Shown in pieces: positions 17,022 through 26,081 of a DNA stretch of 64,000 nt. The stretch is from the NCBI GenBank assembly GCA_020112395.1, contig JACCEK010000001.1, positions 1,054,001 through 1,118,000 on the forward strand. The letters run 5' to 3'. Numbering within the stretch: the stretch's first letter is position 1; each line of letters starts with the position of its first letter. The stretch is from Aerococcaceae bacterium DSM 111021 (GTDB taxonomy: Bacteria > Bacillota > Bacilli > Lactobacillales > Aerococcaceae). The notes beneath the pieces are model-generated. The model did no database searches. It worked only from the letters and a program-made list of their open reading frames with translations, and had not been told where the DNA came from. Both the position numbers and the translations under genes were made by a program.

Positions 17022-18098
17022 CTATTTCTTAGTATGCTTTTTAACTTCTGGGATAACTTTAGTAGCCAACAAATCAATCGTACGTTTGATATCATCGGTA
17101 GATACGCCACCTATATCGATTTGCCCCACATAACGGTCCATTCCAAAGACTTCATGTTGATACAATAACTTTTCAATGATTAGACTAGGGTCTCCGACGT
17201 TAATAACATTTCTTGGATCCATCCCTTGAGCAAATTGTTGTTTAGGAAATGATTGACCATTAGAATGAATCATACCAGCGTTAACATGTGGGTAAAATTC
17301 TTGGTATGCTTTTTGACTATCTTCACGCACATATAAGTGACTAGCCGTCGCTACTGGTAAGCTATTTACATCATGCCCTTCATGATTAGCTGTTTCACGA
17401 TACGTATCTGTTAGATGTCTAAACGCTTCTGCCGGTCCACCCAGATAAGCTAAGTAAAGTGGTACCGCAGCAATTGCCGCATTTTTTGCCGAACTAAGCG
17501 ATCCACCCACAGCACGCCAAATAGGTAAACTTCCTGATGCGTTATCTGGTCTTGGTAAAACAAGGGCATCTGTTAAAGGCGCACGGAATTCCCCTTCCCA
17601 AGTCACTCGCTTATTACGGTTAATTTTCAGTAGTAGGTTAAGTTTTTCTTCAAACAAATTCTCATAATCGTCTAGTTTGTAACCTAATAAATCGAAAATC
17701 CCTATACGAGATGCTCTCCCGGCAACCAGTTCAAAGCGGCCATCTGAGATAAGGTCAATCGTTGCTGCATCTTCAAATACACGAACTGGATCAGATGTAC
17801 TTATAATCGATGCACCTGAAGTGATTTTAATATCTTTTGTCGCTTGAGCAATCGCTGCTAAAATAATCATGTGCGCTTGAGATACAAAGTGTTCCTGATG
17901 TGATTCACCGACTTGAAAAACATCCATACCTGCTTGTTCAGCTAAAAGACCCATCTCGATAATTTGATCAATACGCTCTTTTTCAGTCATTCGCACACCA
18001 GTGTGCGGGTTTGTTACAAGATCTCCTAAGGTATAGAGTCCAAATTCAATCCCATTTGATGTATCAATATTTGGTAAAGTATTTTTTTGAGTTTGCAT
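17022..18098 (-). CDS. Luciferase-like (LLM class) flavin-dependent monooxygenase, copy B
   Basis: The 358-residue protein has the TIM-barrel fold of the bacterial luciferase family, with typical stretches FGLYTLGDL, DVFQVGESHQEHF and ISDGRFELVAGRAS. It is clearly paralogous to the gene just upstream (18112-19185), and the two are aligned along their whole length. The start has an AAGGAAA site. The substrate cannot be read from the sequence. With the paralogue and the FMN reductase it looks like a two-component monooxygenase system that may assemble as a heterodimer like LuxAB. That is inferred. Confidence 0.85.
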   Translation of the reverse strand: MQTQKNTLPNIDTSNGIEFGLYTLGDLVTNPHTGVRMTEKERIDQIIEMGLLAEQAGMDVFQVGESHQEHFVSQAHMIILAAIAQATKDIKITSGASIISTSDPVRVFEDAATIDLISDGRFELVAGRASRIGIFDLLGYKLDDYENLFEEKLNLLLKINRNKRVTWEGEFRAPLTDALVLPRPDNASGSLPIWRAVGGSLSSAKNAAIAAVPLYLAYLGGPAEAFRHLTDTYRETANHEGHDVNSLPVATASHLYVREDSQKAYQEFYPHVNAGMIHSNGQSFPKQQFAQGMDPRNVINVGDPSLIIEKLLYQHEVFGMDRYVGQIDIGGVSTDDIKRTIDLLATKVIPEVKKHTKK

Positions 18099-18111
18099 AG
18101 TATTTTCCTTT

Positions 18112-19185
18112 CTATGACTTCGTATATTTTTTTACATTTGGTATAACTTTATCAGCTAATAAGTATAGTGTCTTTTTCACTTCATCAAATTCCATTCCTG
18201 CAAAGTCAATTTGAGCACTAAATCGTTGTTGTTTGAATGCTTCATGTTGGTAAAGAAGCTTTTCAGTAATTAATGACGGATCACCAATATTCACAACACT
18301 TTTCACACTTTTTCCTTGGGCTAAGGCTCGTTTAGGGAATGATTCACCGTTCGTTAACTTAAAACCTTCATTAATATAAGGATAAACTTGTCGGTAAGCC
18401 TCTTTTGTATTCTCACGAATAAAGGTCCAACCGCCTGTTCCAACTGGTATGTTATCTACATCATGACCTGCATCTCTTGCAGCACTTCTAAAGTTGTTGA
18501 TGCGATTAGCATAAGTCATTACAGCACCGGCTAATGTCGCTTGGAAAATTGGCACCCCTAATTCACCAGCCCGAATTGCTGAGGTCATCGTATTACCTAA
18601 TCCTCGCCAAATGGGTAGATGATTATTCAATGGTCTTGGTAATATGAATGCATCATTTAAAGGCGCTCTAAATTTCCCTTCCCAAGTAACTTGTTTCTCC
18701 CTATTAAGTTGTAACAATAATTCAAATTTCTCTTCAAATAGTTCCTTATAATCAATATCATTATAACCCAATAACTCAAATGAACCAAACCTTGATGCAC
18801 GTCCCGCAATAAGTTCCATTCGACCATTTGATATCAAGTCTAAAGTCGCTGCGTCTTCATAAACTCTTACTGGATCGAGCACACCAATTGTTGTAACTGC
18901 TGAAGATAAGCGAATATGTTTTGTTGCTTGTGCAATCGCTGTCAATATAACTAAATGCGACTGCGATAAAAAATATTCTTGATGCGATTCACCGACTTGA
19001 AAAATGTCGAAACCCGCATCTTCTGCTAATCTCGCTAGTTCTATTATCTCTTTAATCCGTTGTGTAGCCGATATTCGTTTGTTGGTATGTGGATTAGGTA
19101 AATGATCACCTAATGTGTAGAGCCCAAATTCCATTCCATTAGATGTATCAATCTTAGGACTATGGATTAAACTAGTTTCATGCAT
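18112..19185 (-). CDS. Luciferase-like (LLM class) flavin-dependent monooxygenase, copy A
   Basis: First gene of the redox operon; 357 residues. It has the same family signatures as copy B: FGLYTLGDHLPNPHTNKRI, DIFQVGESHQEYF and ISNGRMELIAGRASRFG. The two copies share most of the N-terminal half. They differ in the flavin-side region (PIWRGLGNTMTSA here against PIWRAVGGSLSSA), which suggests divergence of function rather than recent duplication. GAGG precedes the ATG by five bases. Confidence 0.85.
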   Translation of the reverse strand: MHETSLIHSPKIDTSNGMEFGLYTLGDHLPNPHTNKRISATQRIKEIIELARLAEDAGFDIFQVGESHQEYFLSQSHLVILTAIAQATKHIRLSSAVTTIGVLDPVRVYEDAATLDLISNGRMELIAGRASRFGSFELLGYNDIDYKELFEEKFELLLQLNREKQVTWEGKFRAPLNDAFILPRPLNNHLPIWRGLGNTMTSAIRAGELGVPIFQATLAGAVMTYANRINNFRSAARDAGHDVDNIPVGTGGWTFIRENTKEAYRQVYPYINEGFKLTNGESFPKRALAQGKSVKSVVNIGDPSLITEKLLYQHEAFKQQRFSAQIDFAGMEFDEVKKTLYLLADKVIPNVKKYTKS

Positions 19186-19280
19186 AGTATCCTCACTTTC
19201 TTCAAAATTATCTATACTTATTTTACTATGTTTCTCCTCTAGTATAAACCATCTTTGACCATTCTTGATAAAATCAGCTC

Positions 19281-19307
19281 AAAAAAAAACAAGCCGAATC
19301 CGGCTTG
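19281..19307 (-). terminator. Terminator of first degV gene
   Basis: On the minus strand CAAGCCG-4-CGGCTTG is followed by nine T. Strictly, it lies downstream of the degV stop (19336), between degV and the monooxygenase operon. Confidence 0.85.
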
Positions 19308-19335
19308 CTAAATAATTATAATAAAATGATTGCTA

Positions 19336-20202
19336 TTAATTTATAAGTGGGATAATTAACATACCTTTTGCACCCATCCCAGTGTGGGTTGCAACAACTG
19401 GTCCTAGACCATTAATTCGATAATTAATGTTCGGGAATTTTTCTTGCATGTTCTTAGCGATTTGTTCAATTTCTTCCTGAACTAACACGTGAGCAAAGCG
19501 CACTTCAATTCCATTCGGATAATCTTCAATGGCTTTTTCTACTAATTCATTCCAACGCTGATACACTCGACGATTCGTACGAATTTTCTCAAATAATACG
19601 ATTTTACCTTCTTTATCAAAATATAATAAAGGCCGAATTTTAAATAAATTCCCCAAAACAGCACTCGTTGTACTCAAACGTCCTCCCTTAGCTAAATTAT
19701 CTAACTGTTCTACCATTAAATAAATATTAAGGTGTTCTGCTTGCCAAGTTGCTCGATTATATATGTCTTCAGCTTCGATACCTTCAAGACACCATTTGAT
19801 AACATTCTCAATCATCGCTTCCATCGCAACAGATGCTGCTAGTGAATCGATACAGTAAGTATCAATTTGATCTGTATATTCTTCTAGTACCATTTTGGCA
19901 CTTTGATACGTCCCACTAATTCCACTTGATAGATGAATGGCAAAGATTGTATCATATCCGTCTTTTATAATTTGGTCAACGGTATCATAATACTGACCCA
20001 CGGTCGGTTGGGACGTAGTAGGAAGTGTGGATTGGGATTCTAATCGTTTAAAGAACGCTACTTGCTCTTCTGGATTATTTGTATCTCTAGCGATGGTACC
20101 ATCTTCAAATATAACATTTAAGTCTACTTGATAAACATGTGCTAGTTGACGAATTTCGTCAGATACATATGCTGTACTATCAATAATAATTGCTGGTTTC
20201 AT
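19336..20202 (-). CDS. DegV family fatty-acid-binding protein, copy 1
   Basis: The 288-residue protein is of the DegV/FakB type. Such proteins hold a fatty acid for phosphorylation by the FakA kinase, feeding exogenous fatty acids into phospholipids. The N-terminal strand IIDSTAYVS, the stretch LPTTSQPTVGQYYD, and HLSSGISGTYQSAKM with the conserved SSGISGTYQSA loop are diagnostic. The second half has LAKGGRLS and KIRPLLYFDKEGKI. It runs alone between terminators. A second paralogue lies at 21232-22095 with the same domain layout. No fakA is visible here. Confidence 0.9.
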   Translation of the reverse strand: MKPAIIIDSTAYVSDEIRQLAHVYQVDLNVIFEDGTIARDTNNPEEQVAFFKRLESQSTLPTTSQPTVGQYYDTVDQIIKDGYDTIFAIHLSSGISGTYQSAKMVLEEYTDQIDTYCIDSLAASVAMEAMIENVIKWCLEGIEAEDIYNRATWQAEHLNIYLMVEQLDNLAKGGRLSTTSAVLGNLFKIRPLLYFDKEGKIVLFEKIRTNRRVYQRWNELVEKAIEDYPNGIEVRFAHVLVQEEIEQIAKNMQEKFPNINYRINGLGPVVATHTGMGAKGMLIIPLIN

Positions 20203-20523
20203 TACTCTCTCCTTTCATTCTGTTCTAAAATGGTCATTTCACCATCTTGATTACACTATATTATGAAATTAGTGTAGTTATGTCAACTAGACATATAAAT
20301 TAAGTAACTATTGAAAAATCTACAGAATCACTTTGTAAATGCGCAAGTAAATTGCATATTTCCGTGACGAGAGAAAATACATTGTGATGGGTATGGTCGC
20401 TTTTACATATCATGATTTTCTTTTTAAGAGTAAAAACTACTTCTGTGCCCTCACTTATTTGAGCTAGGTCTTTAAGCATGATAATATGAGGATACAATAA
20501 TAACAAAGACAAGGAGCATCATT
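20203..20523. other. degV-yigZ divergent intergenic region
   Basis: It holds the yigZ promoter: -10 TACAAT at about 20494-20499 with a poor -35 upstream. Part of the region (20300-20476) is open on the minus strand from an ATG and reads MLKDLAQISEGTEVVFTLKK, which looks protein-like. It has no ribosome binding site and overlaps the yigZ promoter. I cannot call it a gene; it may be a remnant. Confidence 0.4.
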
Positions 20524-21177
20524 TTGGTTAATTACTATAGTATTAAAGAGCCAATTATTCATGAAATTGATATAAAAAAATCCCGATTTATTACTTACCT
20601 ATACCCTATTCAAACAGAAAATGATTTCAATGAACATCTTGCTGCTATTCGCAAAGAACATTATAAAGCAACGCATCATTGCCAAGCCTTTATATTGAAT
20701 GAAGATTCATCGATTCAACGTATGAGCGATGATGGTGAACCAAGTGGAACAGCTGGTGTTCCTATGTTAGAAGTTCTTAAACGAAATAACCTCACGTACA
20801 TTATGGCAGTAACCGTGAGGTACTTTGGGGGAACAAAACTTGGTGCTGGTGGCTTAATCCGCGCTTACAGTACTGCTGTCAGCGAAACGTTGAATCACGC
20901 CACTTTGATTGCCAATGCAACTCAGATGGTCATTGAATTAACACTGGATTACAGTCAAATTGACACCTTTAATTATTACCTCCAACAAACTGATATTCCA
21001 ATAACAGTCATGGACACTCAATACACAGACAAAGTTTCTCAGACATTAGCGCTATACCTTAACGATATCGATCAAGTCCATAATGATTTGACTGAACAAT
21101 TCAGCGGTCAAGTTGATTGGGTTGAAATGGGTGAACAAACGGTTGATGTCCCGGTAATATCAACTCAAACTGATTAA
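20524..21177 (+). CDS. yigZ: YigZ/IMPACT family protein
   Basis: The 217-residue protein is read from a TTG start at 20524, chosen because AAGGAG lies 8-10 bases upstream and no ATG fits. The N-terminal UPF0029 domain (about 1-125) has the family hallmarks KSRFITYLYPI, HHCQAFIL, SDDGEPSGTAGVPMLEVLK and VTVRYFGGTKLGAGGLIRAY. A ferredoxin-like C-terminal domain (DUF1949, about 140-195) follows. The family is linked to control of translation under stress in eukaryotes. The bacterial role is unclear. Confidence 0.93.
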   Translation: MVNYYSIKEPIIHEIDIKKSRFITYLYPIQTENDFNEHLAAIRKEHYKATHHCQAFILNEDSSIQRMSDDGEPSGTAGVPMLEVLKRNNLTYIMAVTVRYFGGTKLGAGGLIRAYSTAVSETLNHATLIANATQMVIELTLDYSQIDTFNYYLQQTDIPITVMDTQYTDKVSQTLALYLNDIDQVHNDLTEQFSGQVDWVEMGEQTVDVPVISTQTD

Positions 21178-21188
21178 ATATATATATT

Positions 21189-21227
21189 GACTATCATTAA
21201 ACTTTAAAGTTAATGATAGTCTTTTTT
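21189..21227 (+). terminator. yigZ terminator
   Basis: GACTATCATTA...TAATGATAGTC is followed by CTTTTTT, 14 bases after the yigZ stop and facing the convergent second degV gene. Confidence 0.85.
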
Positions 21228-21231
21228 ACTA

Positions 21232-22095
21232 TTAAGGGAGATTAGGTAAAATACCTATTCCAAGAGAATTTTTACCGGCATGAGTTCCAAGTACAGGCGT
21301 TAAGTAACCGACTCTGAATTTCATTTGTGGGTACTTCCCCTCAATTAAGGCTTTTACTTTCAAGGCTTTAACCTCACAATCTCCATGTGCTAATGCCAAT
21401 TCAATACCATTAGGATAGACTTTAACTGCTTCATCAACAAGCGTTAAATAGCGTTGATACACTTTTTTAGTTGTTCTTACCTTTTCGAACACTTCCACTT
21501 TACCTTCTTGATTAAAGTGTAAGATGGGACGTATTTTTAGCGTGCTTCCAATAAAAGCACTCATCGAATTGAGTCGTCCTCCCTTAACGATGGCATCCAA
21601 ATCTTCGATGACAACATAAATTTTTGAGTTATCTGCAAACCAATTTAATTTTTCCTCAATTGTATCAATCGAAACATTGGCTTCATTTAACTCGATAGCA
21701 TAATTTAACATGCGCTCCTCAATAAATGATGTTCCTCTTGAATCGATCATACGAATATCCAATCGTCGATTATAATGTTCGCTAATCATTTGAAATGTAC
21801 TGAAAGTACCACTTATTGCTGAAGCAAGCGTAATTACAATCACTGTGTCATAACCTTTTAGTGTAATCTCTTCATAAGCTTCAATTAATTCCCCTTGTTT
21901 AGGTTGCGAAGTCTTAGGCAAATCTTTAGATGATACTAATCTGTTATAAAACTCCTTCATCACATCGATATCGGTTGTATCCGTATATGCTATGTCGCCC
22001 CATGTCACTTCAAGATTTTGCACATATACATCTGGATGATTTTGTAGATTGTCACTAAGACTAGCTGAACTATCAATTATATACGCGGTTTTCAT
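21232..22095 (-). CDS. DegV family fatty-acid-binding protein, copy 2
   Basis: The 287-residue paralogue of the gene at 19336-20202 has the same frame of conserved blocks: YIIDSSASLSDN at the start, LPKTSQPKQGELIEAY, TLASAISGTFSTFQM in place of the usual SSGISGTYQ, VKGGRLNSMSAFIG, and LKIRPILHFNQEGKV. The replaced ligand-loop residues suggest a different fatty-acid preference, as seen among FakB proteins. It is converging on yigZ and probably monocistronic. Confidence 0.9.
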   Translation of the reverse strand: MKTAYIIDSSASLSDNLQNHPDVYVQNLEVTWGDIAYTDTTDIDVMKEFYNRLVSSKDLPKTSQPKQGELIEAYEEITLKGYDTVIVITLASAISGTFSTFQMISEHYNRRLDIRMIDSRGTSFIEERMLNYAIELNEANVSIDTIEEKLNWFADNSKIYVVIEDLDAIVKGGRLNSMSAFIGSTLKIRPILHFNQEGKVEVFEKVRTTKKVYQRYLTLVDEAVKVYPNGIELALAHGDCEVKALKVKALIEGKYPQMKFRVGYLTPVLGTHAGKNSLGIGILPNLP

Positions 22096-22190
22096 AGCTT
22101 ACTCCTTCATATTACGTCGTTGTTTTTTATCACCCCGAACTTTAACAACTTAACATTAACTAACTGTGAATTAGGAATAATATAAAATAC

Positions 22191-22217
22191 AAAAAAAAGC
22201 ATCGCCAGAGGGATGCT
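22191..22217 (-). terminator. pncB-nadE-tagO operon terminator
   Basis: On the minus strand AGCATC-7-GATGCT is followed by eight T, 10 bases past the tagO stop. Confidence 0.85.
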
Positions 22218-22227
22218 GTTAACTGAT

Positions 22228-23229
22228 TTATTTCTTATCAAGACCTGACATAAAGAGAGTTAATAACAAGATGAGCCCTCCTGATAGAAATATAAAAAAC
22301 CATCTTAATTGATGATATAACTGAGAAAAAATTGCAAACACTGAGAATACAATTGTTATAGCAATCATTAACAGTACAATTTCAGGCACAGTAAAACCTT
22401 GACGTAGTAATCGATGATGCAAATGGTCTTCATCTTTTTCGACCATTGATCGACCAGTTAAGAATCGCCGAATAATCGCGTAAGATGTATCAAACAAAGG
22501 CACTGCATAAAATAAAATAGGTACGATTAGAGAGAATACACTCACATTCTTCAGATTATATACCGTTAAGGTCGCGAACATGAAGCCAATAAAAAGTGCG
22601 CCAGTATCACCTAAATATATTTTTGCCGGATGCCAGTTGAATGGCAAAAAGCCTAGAATCGCTGCGGCTAATAAAACTAACATCATAATGAAAGTCAGCC
22701 GGATTGATAGACTAGATATGTAGGTCATAATAGTCAAAGTAATTAAACTCGTGGTCGAGACACTACTTACTAAGCCGTCTAAACCGTCTAATAAATTCAT
22801 CGCATTCGTCACAAAGTAAATCCAACCAATCGTGAGGACATAGGCCAATGTATCAAACAACCACATTGGTACATCTGCGATTAATATGGATGAAAAGGCG
22901 ACATCCGTATAAAAATAAATCACATTCGCTGCAATTAAAATCCCTAAAGTCTTTTGCCAAGGCTTTAATTCGAAGTAATCATCAATTATCCCGGTGATTA
23001 AAACGATTGTTGAAGCTAGAAAAATGTTCCATTGTGGACTTGTGAAGAGCAATACTGGGAACATAGTAAAAAAGCCAAGCCAAAAACTAGCAAATACTGC
23101 TATACCACCGTAATTGGGTGGTTTACCGTCTTTGCTAGGGAGTATTTTTGCTAGTATAAATGTAATACAAAAAGAAGCGATGAATGTTAGCAATATATTC
23201 CATCCGCCTACCGTAAGAACTGCCAACAT
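22228..23229 (-). CDS. tagO: Undecaprenyl-phosphate GlcNAc-1-phosphate transferase TagO
   Basis: Membrane enzyme that attaches GlcNAc-1-phosphate to undecaprenyl phosphate, the first step of wall teichoic acid (and some other wall glycopolymers). The 333-residue protein has about ten membrane helices. MraY/WecA family motifs are present: GIIDDYFELKPWQK (Asp-Asp at 83-84), NAMNLLDGLDGLVSS, YLGDTGALFIGF, and the histidine-rich EDHLHHRLLRQG that separates TagO/WecA from MraY. It follows nadE by 31 bases and ends the operon. Confidence 0.9.
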   Translation of the reverse strand: MLAVLTVGGWNILLTFIASFCITFILAKILPSKDGKPPNYGGIAVFASFWLGFFTMFPVLLFTSPQWNIFLASTIVLITGIIDDYFELKPWQKTLGILIAANVIYFYTDVAFSSILIADVPMWLFDTLAYVLTIGWIYFVTNAMNLLDGLDGLVSSVSTTSLITLTIMTYISSLSIRLTFIMMLVLLAAAILGFLPFNWHPAKIYLGDTGALFIGFMFATLTVYNLKNVSVFSLIVPILFYAVPLFDTSYAIIRRFLTGRSMVEKDEDHLHHRLLRQGFTVPEIVLLMIAITIVFSVFAIFSQLYHQLRWFFIFLSGGLILLLTLFMSGLDKK

Positions 23230-23260
23230 TATCCCTCCTTTAAACCTCTGTTAGGTTAAA

Positions 23261-24088
23261 TTATTTCCAAAAATCATCAAAGACTGTAATAGGCAAGTGA
23301 CGTTTATGGCGTGATTTAACAAACCAGTCTTCAATCACTTCTGAATCTTTCTCTGATACATCTTCACCACGTAGATATGCATCGATGGATTCATAACTTA
23401 CACCAAGTGCGTCCTCGTCAGCAAGTTGAGGACGTCCTTCTTCCAAGTCTGCTGTTGGAACTTTTTCATAAAGTTCTTTCACAGCCCCCAATTCTTTAAG
23501 CATATCAGCACCTTGGCTTTTATTCAAACGCCAAAGTGGCAATATGTCTGCTGCCCCGTCTCCAAATTTTGTGTAGAAACCTGTGACACTTTCAGCTGCA
23601 TGGTCTGTACCAATAACAGCTCCTGACAATTGACCAGCAATTGTGAACTGTACAATCATACGTTGACGCGCTTTTATATTCCCTTTATGGTAGTCATTAA
23701 TTTCAACGTTATTTAATTCCACTGCTTCAACCATAGCGTTGGTCGCTGCTTCAATGTTAACTGTCATGGTCTGGTCTGCTTGAATAAATTCAAGTGCCAA
23801 CTGTGCATCATCTTCGTCAGCTTGAATACCATAAGGTAAACGAACCGCGATGAACTGATAACGTTCTTCTTTCGTCTCATGACGTAATTCTTCGATAGCT
23901 AACTGAGCAAGCTTGCCTGCTAAAGTTGAATCTTGTCCACCACTAATTCCAAGTACGTAGGTTGATAAACCTTGATGTTTCAACAGATACTCTTTTAGAA
24001 AATCAATTGATCGTCTTATCTCTTCTTTGGGGTTTATTTCTGGTAAAACCTTTAATTCATCAATAATTTCTCTTTGTAAGGGTCTCAT
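23261..24088 (-). CDS. nadE: NH3-dependent NAD+ synthetase
   Basis: Amidates nicotinate adenine dinucleotide to NAD+. The 275-residue protein has the ATP-pyrophosphatase P-loop SGGQDSTL at 49-56 and the family stretches [20 protein letters not shown] and [20 protein letters not shown]. Its length matches the short, ammonia-using form without a glutaminase domain. It begins 3 bases after the pncB stop, so the two last steps of nicotinate salvage are made from one transcript. Confidence 0.95.
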   Translation of the reverse strand: MRPLQREIIDELKVLPEINPKEEIRRSIDFLKEYLLKHQGLSTYVLGISGGQDSTLAGKLAQLAIEELRHETKEERYQFIAVRLPYGIQADEDDAQLALEFIQADQTMTVNIEAATNAMVEAVELNNVEINDYHKGNIKARQRMIVQFTIAGQLSGAVIGTDHAAESVTGFYTKFGDGAADILPLWRLNKSQGADMLKELGAVKELYEKVPTADLEEGRPQLADEDALGVSYESIDAYLRGEDVSEKDSEVIEDWFVKSRHKRHLPITVFDDFWK

Positions 24089-24091
24089 TAC

Positions 24092-25591
24092 TTATTCACC
24101 ATCCTTTGACAATTCTTCTTCAATTTCAAGAACATGACTATCAACTTTATCACGAATTTCTTTAATACTACGCATCTTCTCGTCATATAATGCTTGAGAT
24201 AGATCTACTGGGTATTGTTCAGGATTTAAGATTCGTTTGTATTCGTCCCATAGTGCAGAAACATTTTGCTCAGCATATGCGCGAATATCTTCCACTGCTG
24301 GGAAATTATAGACACATTCTCCGTCTTTCCATACTTCTAAAAGTAATGGACGTGCAGTGAAATCCACAACCGTTTTATTAATATATGTATGGACTGGATG
24401 GAACATGAAAAGTGATTCTTCTAAGTCAGGTCGCTCATTGATTAAAGCAACGTAATCCCCTTCAGATTTACCATCGCGATTGCGCGTAATGCGCCATACT
24501 TGCTTAATGCCTGGTGTAGAAATTTTAGCTGCATTACTTGATATTTTCATTGTAGGAACAAGTTCCCCTTTTGAATTCTCAATACTCACTAATTTGTAAA
24601 CTGCACCGAGTGCTGGTTGATCATAAGCTGTAATTAACTTAGTCCCCACACCCCAGTCATTAATTTTAGCGCCTTGCATACGTAAGTTTAAAATTGTCTT
24701 CTCATCTAAATCATTTGATGCAATAATACGCGTATCTGGAAAACCTGCTTCATCAAGTTGTTCACGAATACGTTTCGATAGATAAGCCATATCACCCGAA
24801 TCGATTCGAACACCAACAAAGTTAATCTTATCACCTTGTTCTTTTGCTACTTTAATCGCAGTCGGAACTCCAGAACGCAACGTATCATATGTATCAACTA
24901 AAAACACTACGTTTTTATGTGTTTGAGCATATGCAGTAAATGCTTGATATTCATCACGATAAGCTTGTACGAGTGAATGAGCATGTGTACCTGAAACTGG
25001 AATACCAAATAGTTTCCCCGCTCGAACATTACTTGTCGAGTCAAAACCACCAATAAATGCAGCTCTAGATCCCCAAATCGCTGCTGCTGTCTCTTGCGCA
25101 CGTCTAGATCCAAATTCGGATAAAGTATCACTCTCATCTACAATTGACTTGATACGCGCTGCCTTAGTCGCAATAAGTGTTTGATAATTCAACATGTTCA
25201 ATATAGCTGTCTCAACAAGTTGACACTGTCCTAATGGACCTTCAACTTGAATAAGTGGTTCATCAGCAAAGCATAATTCGCCTTCACGCATTGAACGGAT
25301 TGTTAAATCGAACTCCATGTTTTTTAAATACTCTAAAAACTCTTCTGGATAGGTCTCCAAGCTTCTTAAATAATCCAAATCACTTTCACTGAATTTTAAG
25401 TTATTAATATAATTCAGAATACGTTCTAATCCTGCAAATATAGCAAAGCCATTCTCAAAGGGAATAGATCTAAAATATGATTCAAAGACTGCTTTACGTT
25501 GGTCCATCCCATTCTGCCAGTATGTTTGTAACATATTAATCTGATACAAATCCGTATGTAACATTAAACTATCATCTTCAAATTTATACAT
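24092..25591 (-). CDS. pncB: Nicotinate phosphoribosyltransferase
   Basis: Converts nicotinate and PRPP to nicotinate mononucleotide, the entry point of NAD salvage. The 499-residue protein has family motifs DLYQINMLQTYWQNG near the N-terminus, the histidine-containing GTHAHSLVQAY, VRIDSGDMAYLSK, and IIASNDLDEKTI. AGGAAGC precedes the ATG. It is followed directly by nadE, then tagO. The NadE substrate is made from the PncB product by NadD, which is not in this window. Confidence 0.95.
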   Translation of the reverse strand: MYKFEDDSLMLHTDLYQINMLQTYWQNGMDQRKAVFESYFRSIPFENGFAIFAGLERILNYINNLKFSESDLDYLRSLETYPEEFLEYLKNMEFDLTIRSMREGELCFADEPLIQVEGPLGQCQLVETAILNMLNYQTLIATKAARIKSIVDESDTLSEFGSRRAQETAAAIWGSRAAFIGGFDSTSNVRAGKLFGIPVSGTHAHSLVQAYRDEYQAFTAYAQTHKNVVFLVDTYDTLRSGVPTAIKVAKEQGDKINFVGVRIDSGDMAYLSKRIREQLDEAGFPDTRIIASNDLDEKTILNLRMQGAKINDWGVGTKLITAYDQPALGAVYKLVSIENSKGELVPTMKISSNAAKISTPGIKQVWRITRNRDGKSEGDYVALINERPDLEESLFMFHPVHTYINKTVVDFTARPLLLEVWKDGECVYNFPAVEDIRAYAEQNVSALWDEYKRILNPEQYPVDLSQALYDEKMRSIKEIRDKVDSHVLEIEEELSKDGE

Positions 25592-25630
25592 AAGCTTCCT
25601 CCATTACACCGTTTACTTCGTCTCTTGTAT

Positions 25631-25642
25631 ATTATATCACAA
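25631..25642 (-). promoter_or_regulatory. pncB promoter (extended -10)
   Basis: TGATATAAT on the minus strand lies about 45 bp before pncB. The -35 region is poor, so the extended -10 probably compensates. Confidence 0.5.
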
Positions 25643-25659
25643 TTTTAATAATGTATATT

Positions 25660-26029
25660 CTACGTCACCATTTAATTAGTCTGCTTTATTTAAATTATTT
25701 TCAATATAGCATAAAGAAGCTAAATTTCATATATATTACACTTTAAGCGACTTTAGAGTCATGATTTTAAACGTACAAAAACATAAATAATAAGGCATTT
25801 ACTCCGACAATTCCATTCATCCTACAACCACCAACAATATGTTGTGCTAATCTATCGATTTGGACCAAGATGTGTACAAGGTCAAACTGATTAACATTGG
25901 CACAGGAACTCGTTTTATTATATTTAACGTACTACTTTTCCACTCCTTTTGTAAAAAATAAACCTGACATCATCTAGTTTAAAGTAGTTAATTAGCAATT
26001 CTAGAGTGTAAACATATCAATCGTATTTT
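25660..26029. other. Gene-free stretch before the YdhK-like gene
   Basis: No gene with a start and ribosome site is visible. A short open frame at 25851-25961 on the plus strand (36 codons, no start) reads like protein (SIDLDQDVYKVKLINIGT), and the base composition there is less AT-rich than around it. This may be a decayed gene end. Confidence 0.35.
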
Positions 26030-26058
26030 TTGTAATCAATCATTTTTTGCATTATAGT
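26030..26058 (+). promoter_or_regulatory. Promoter of the YdhK-like gene
   Basis: The -35 TTGTAA (26030-26035), a 17-bp spacer and the -10 TATAGT (26053-26058) are followed by AAAGGAG and the ATG at 26082. Confidence 0.65.
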
Positions 26059-26081
26059 AATATCTAAAGGAGATGTTATAA

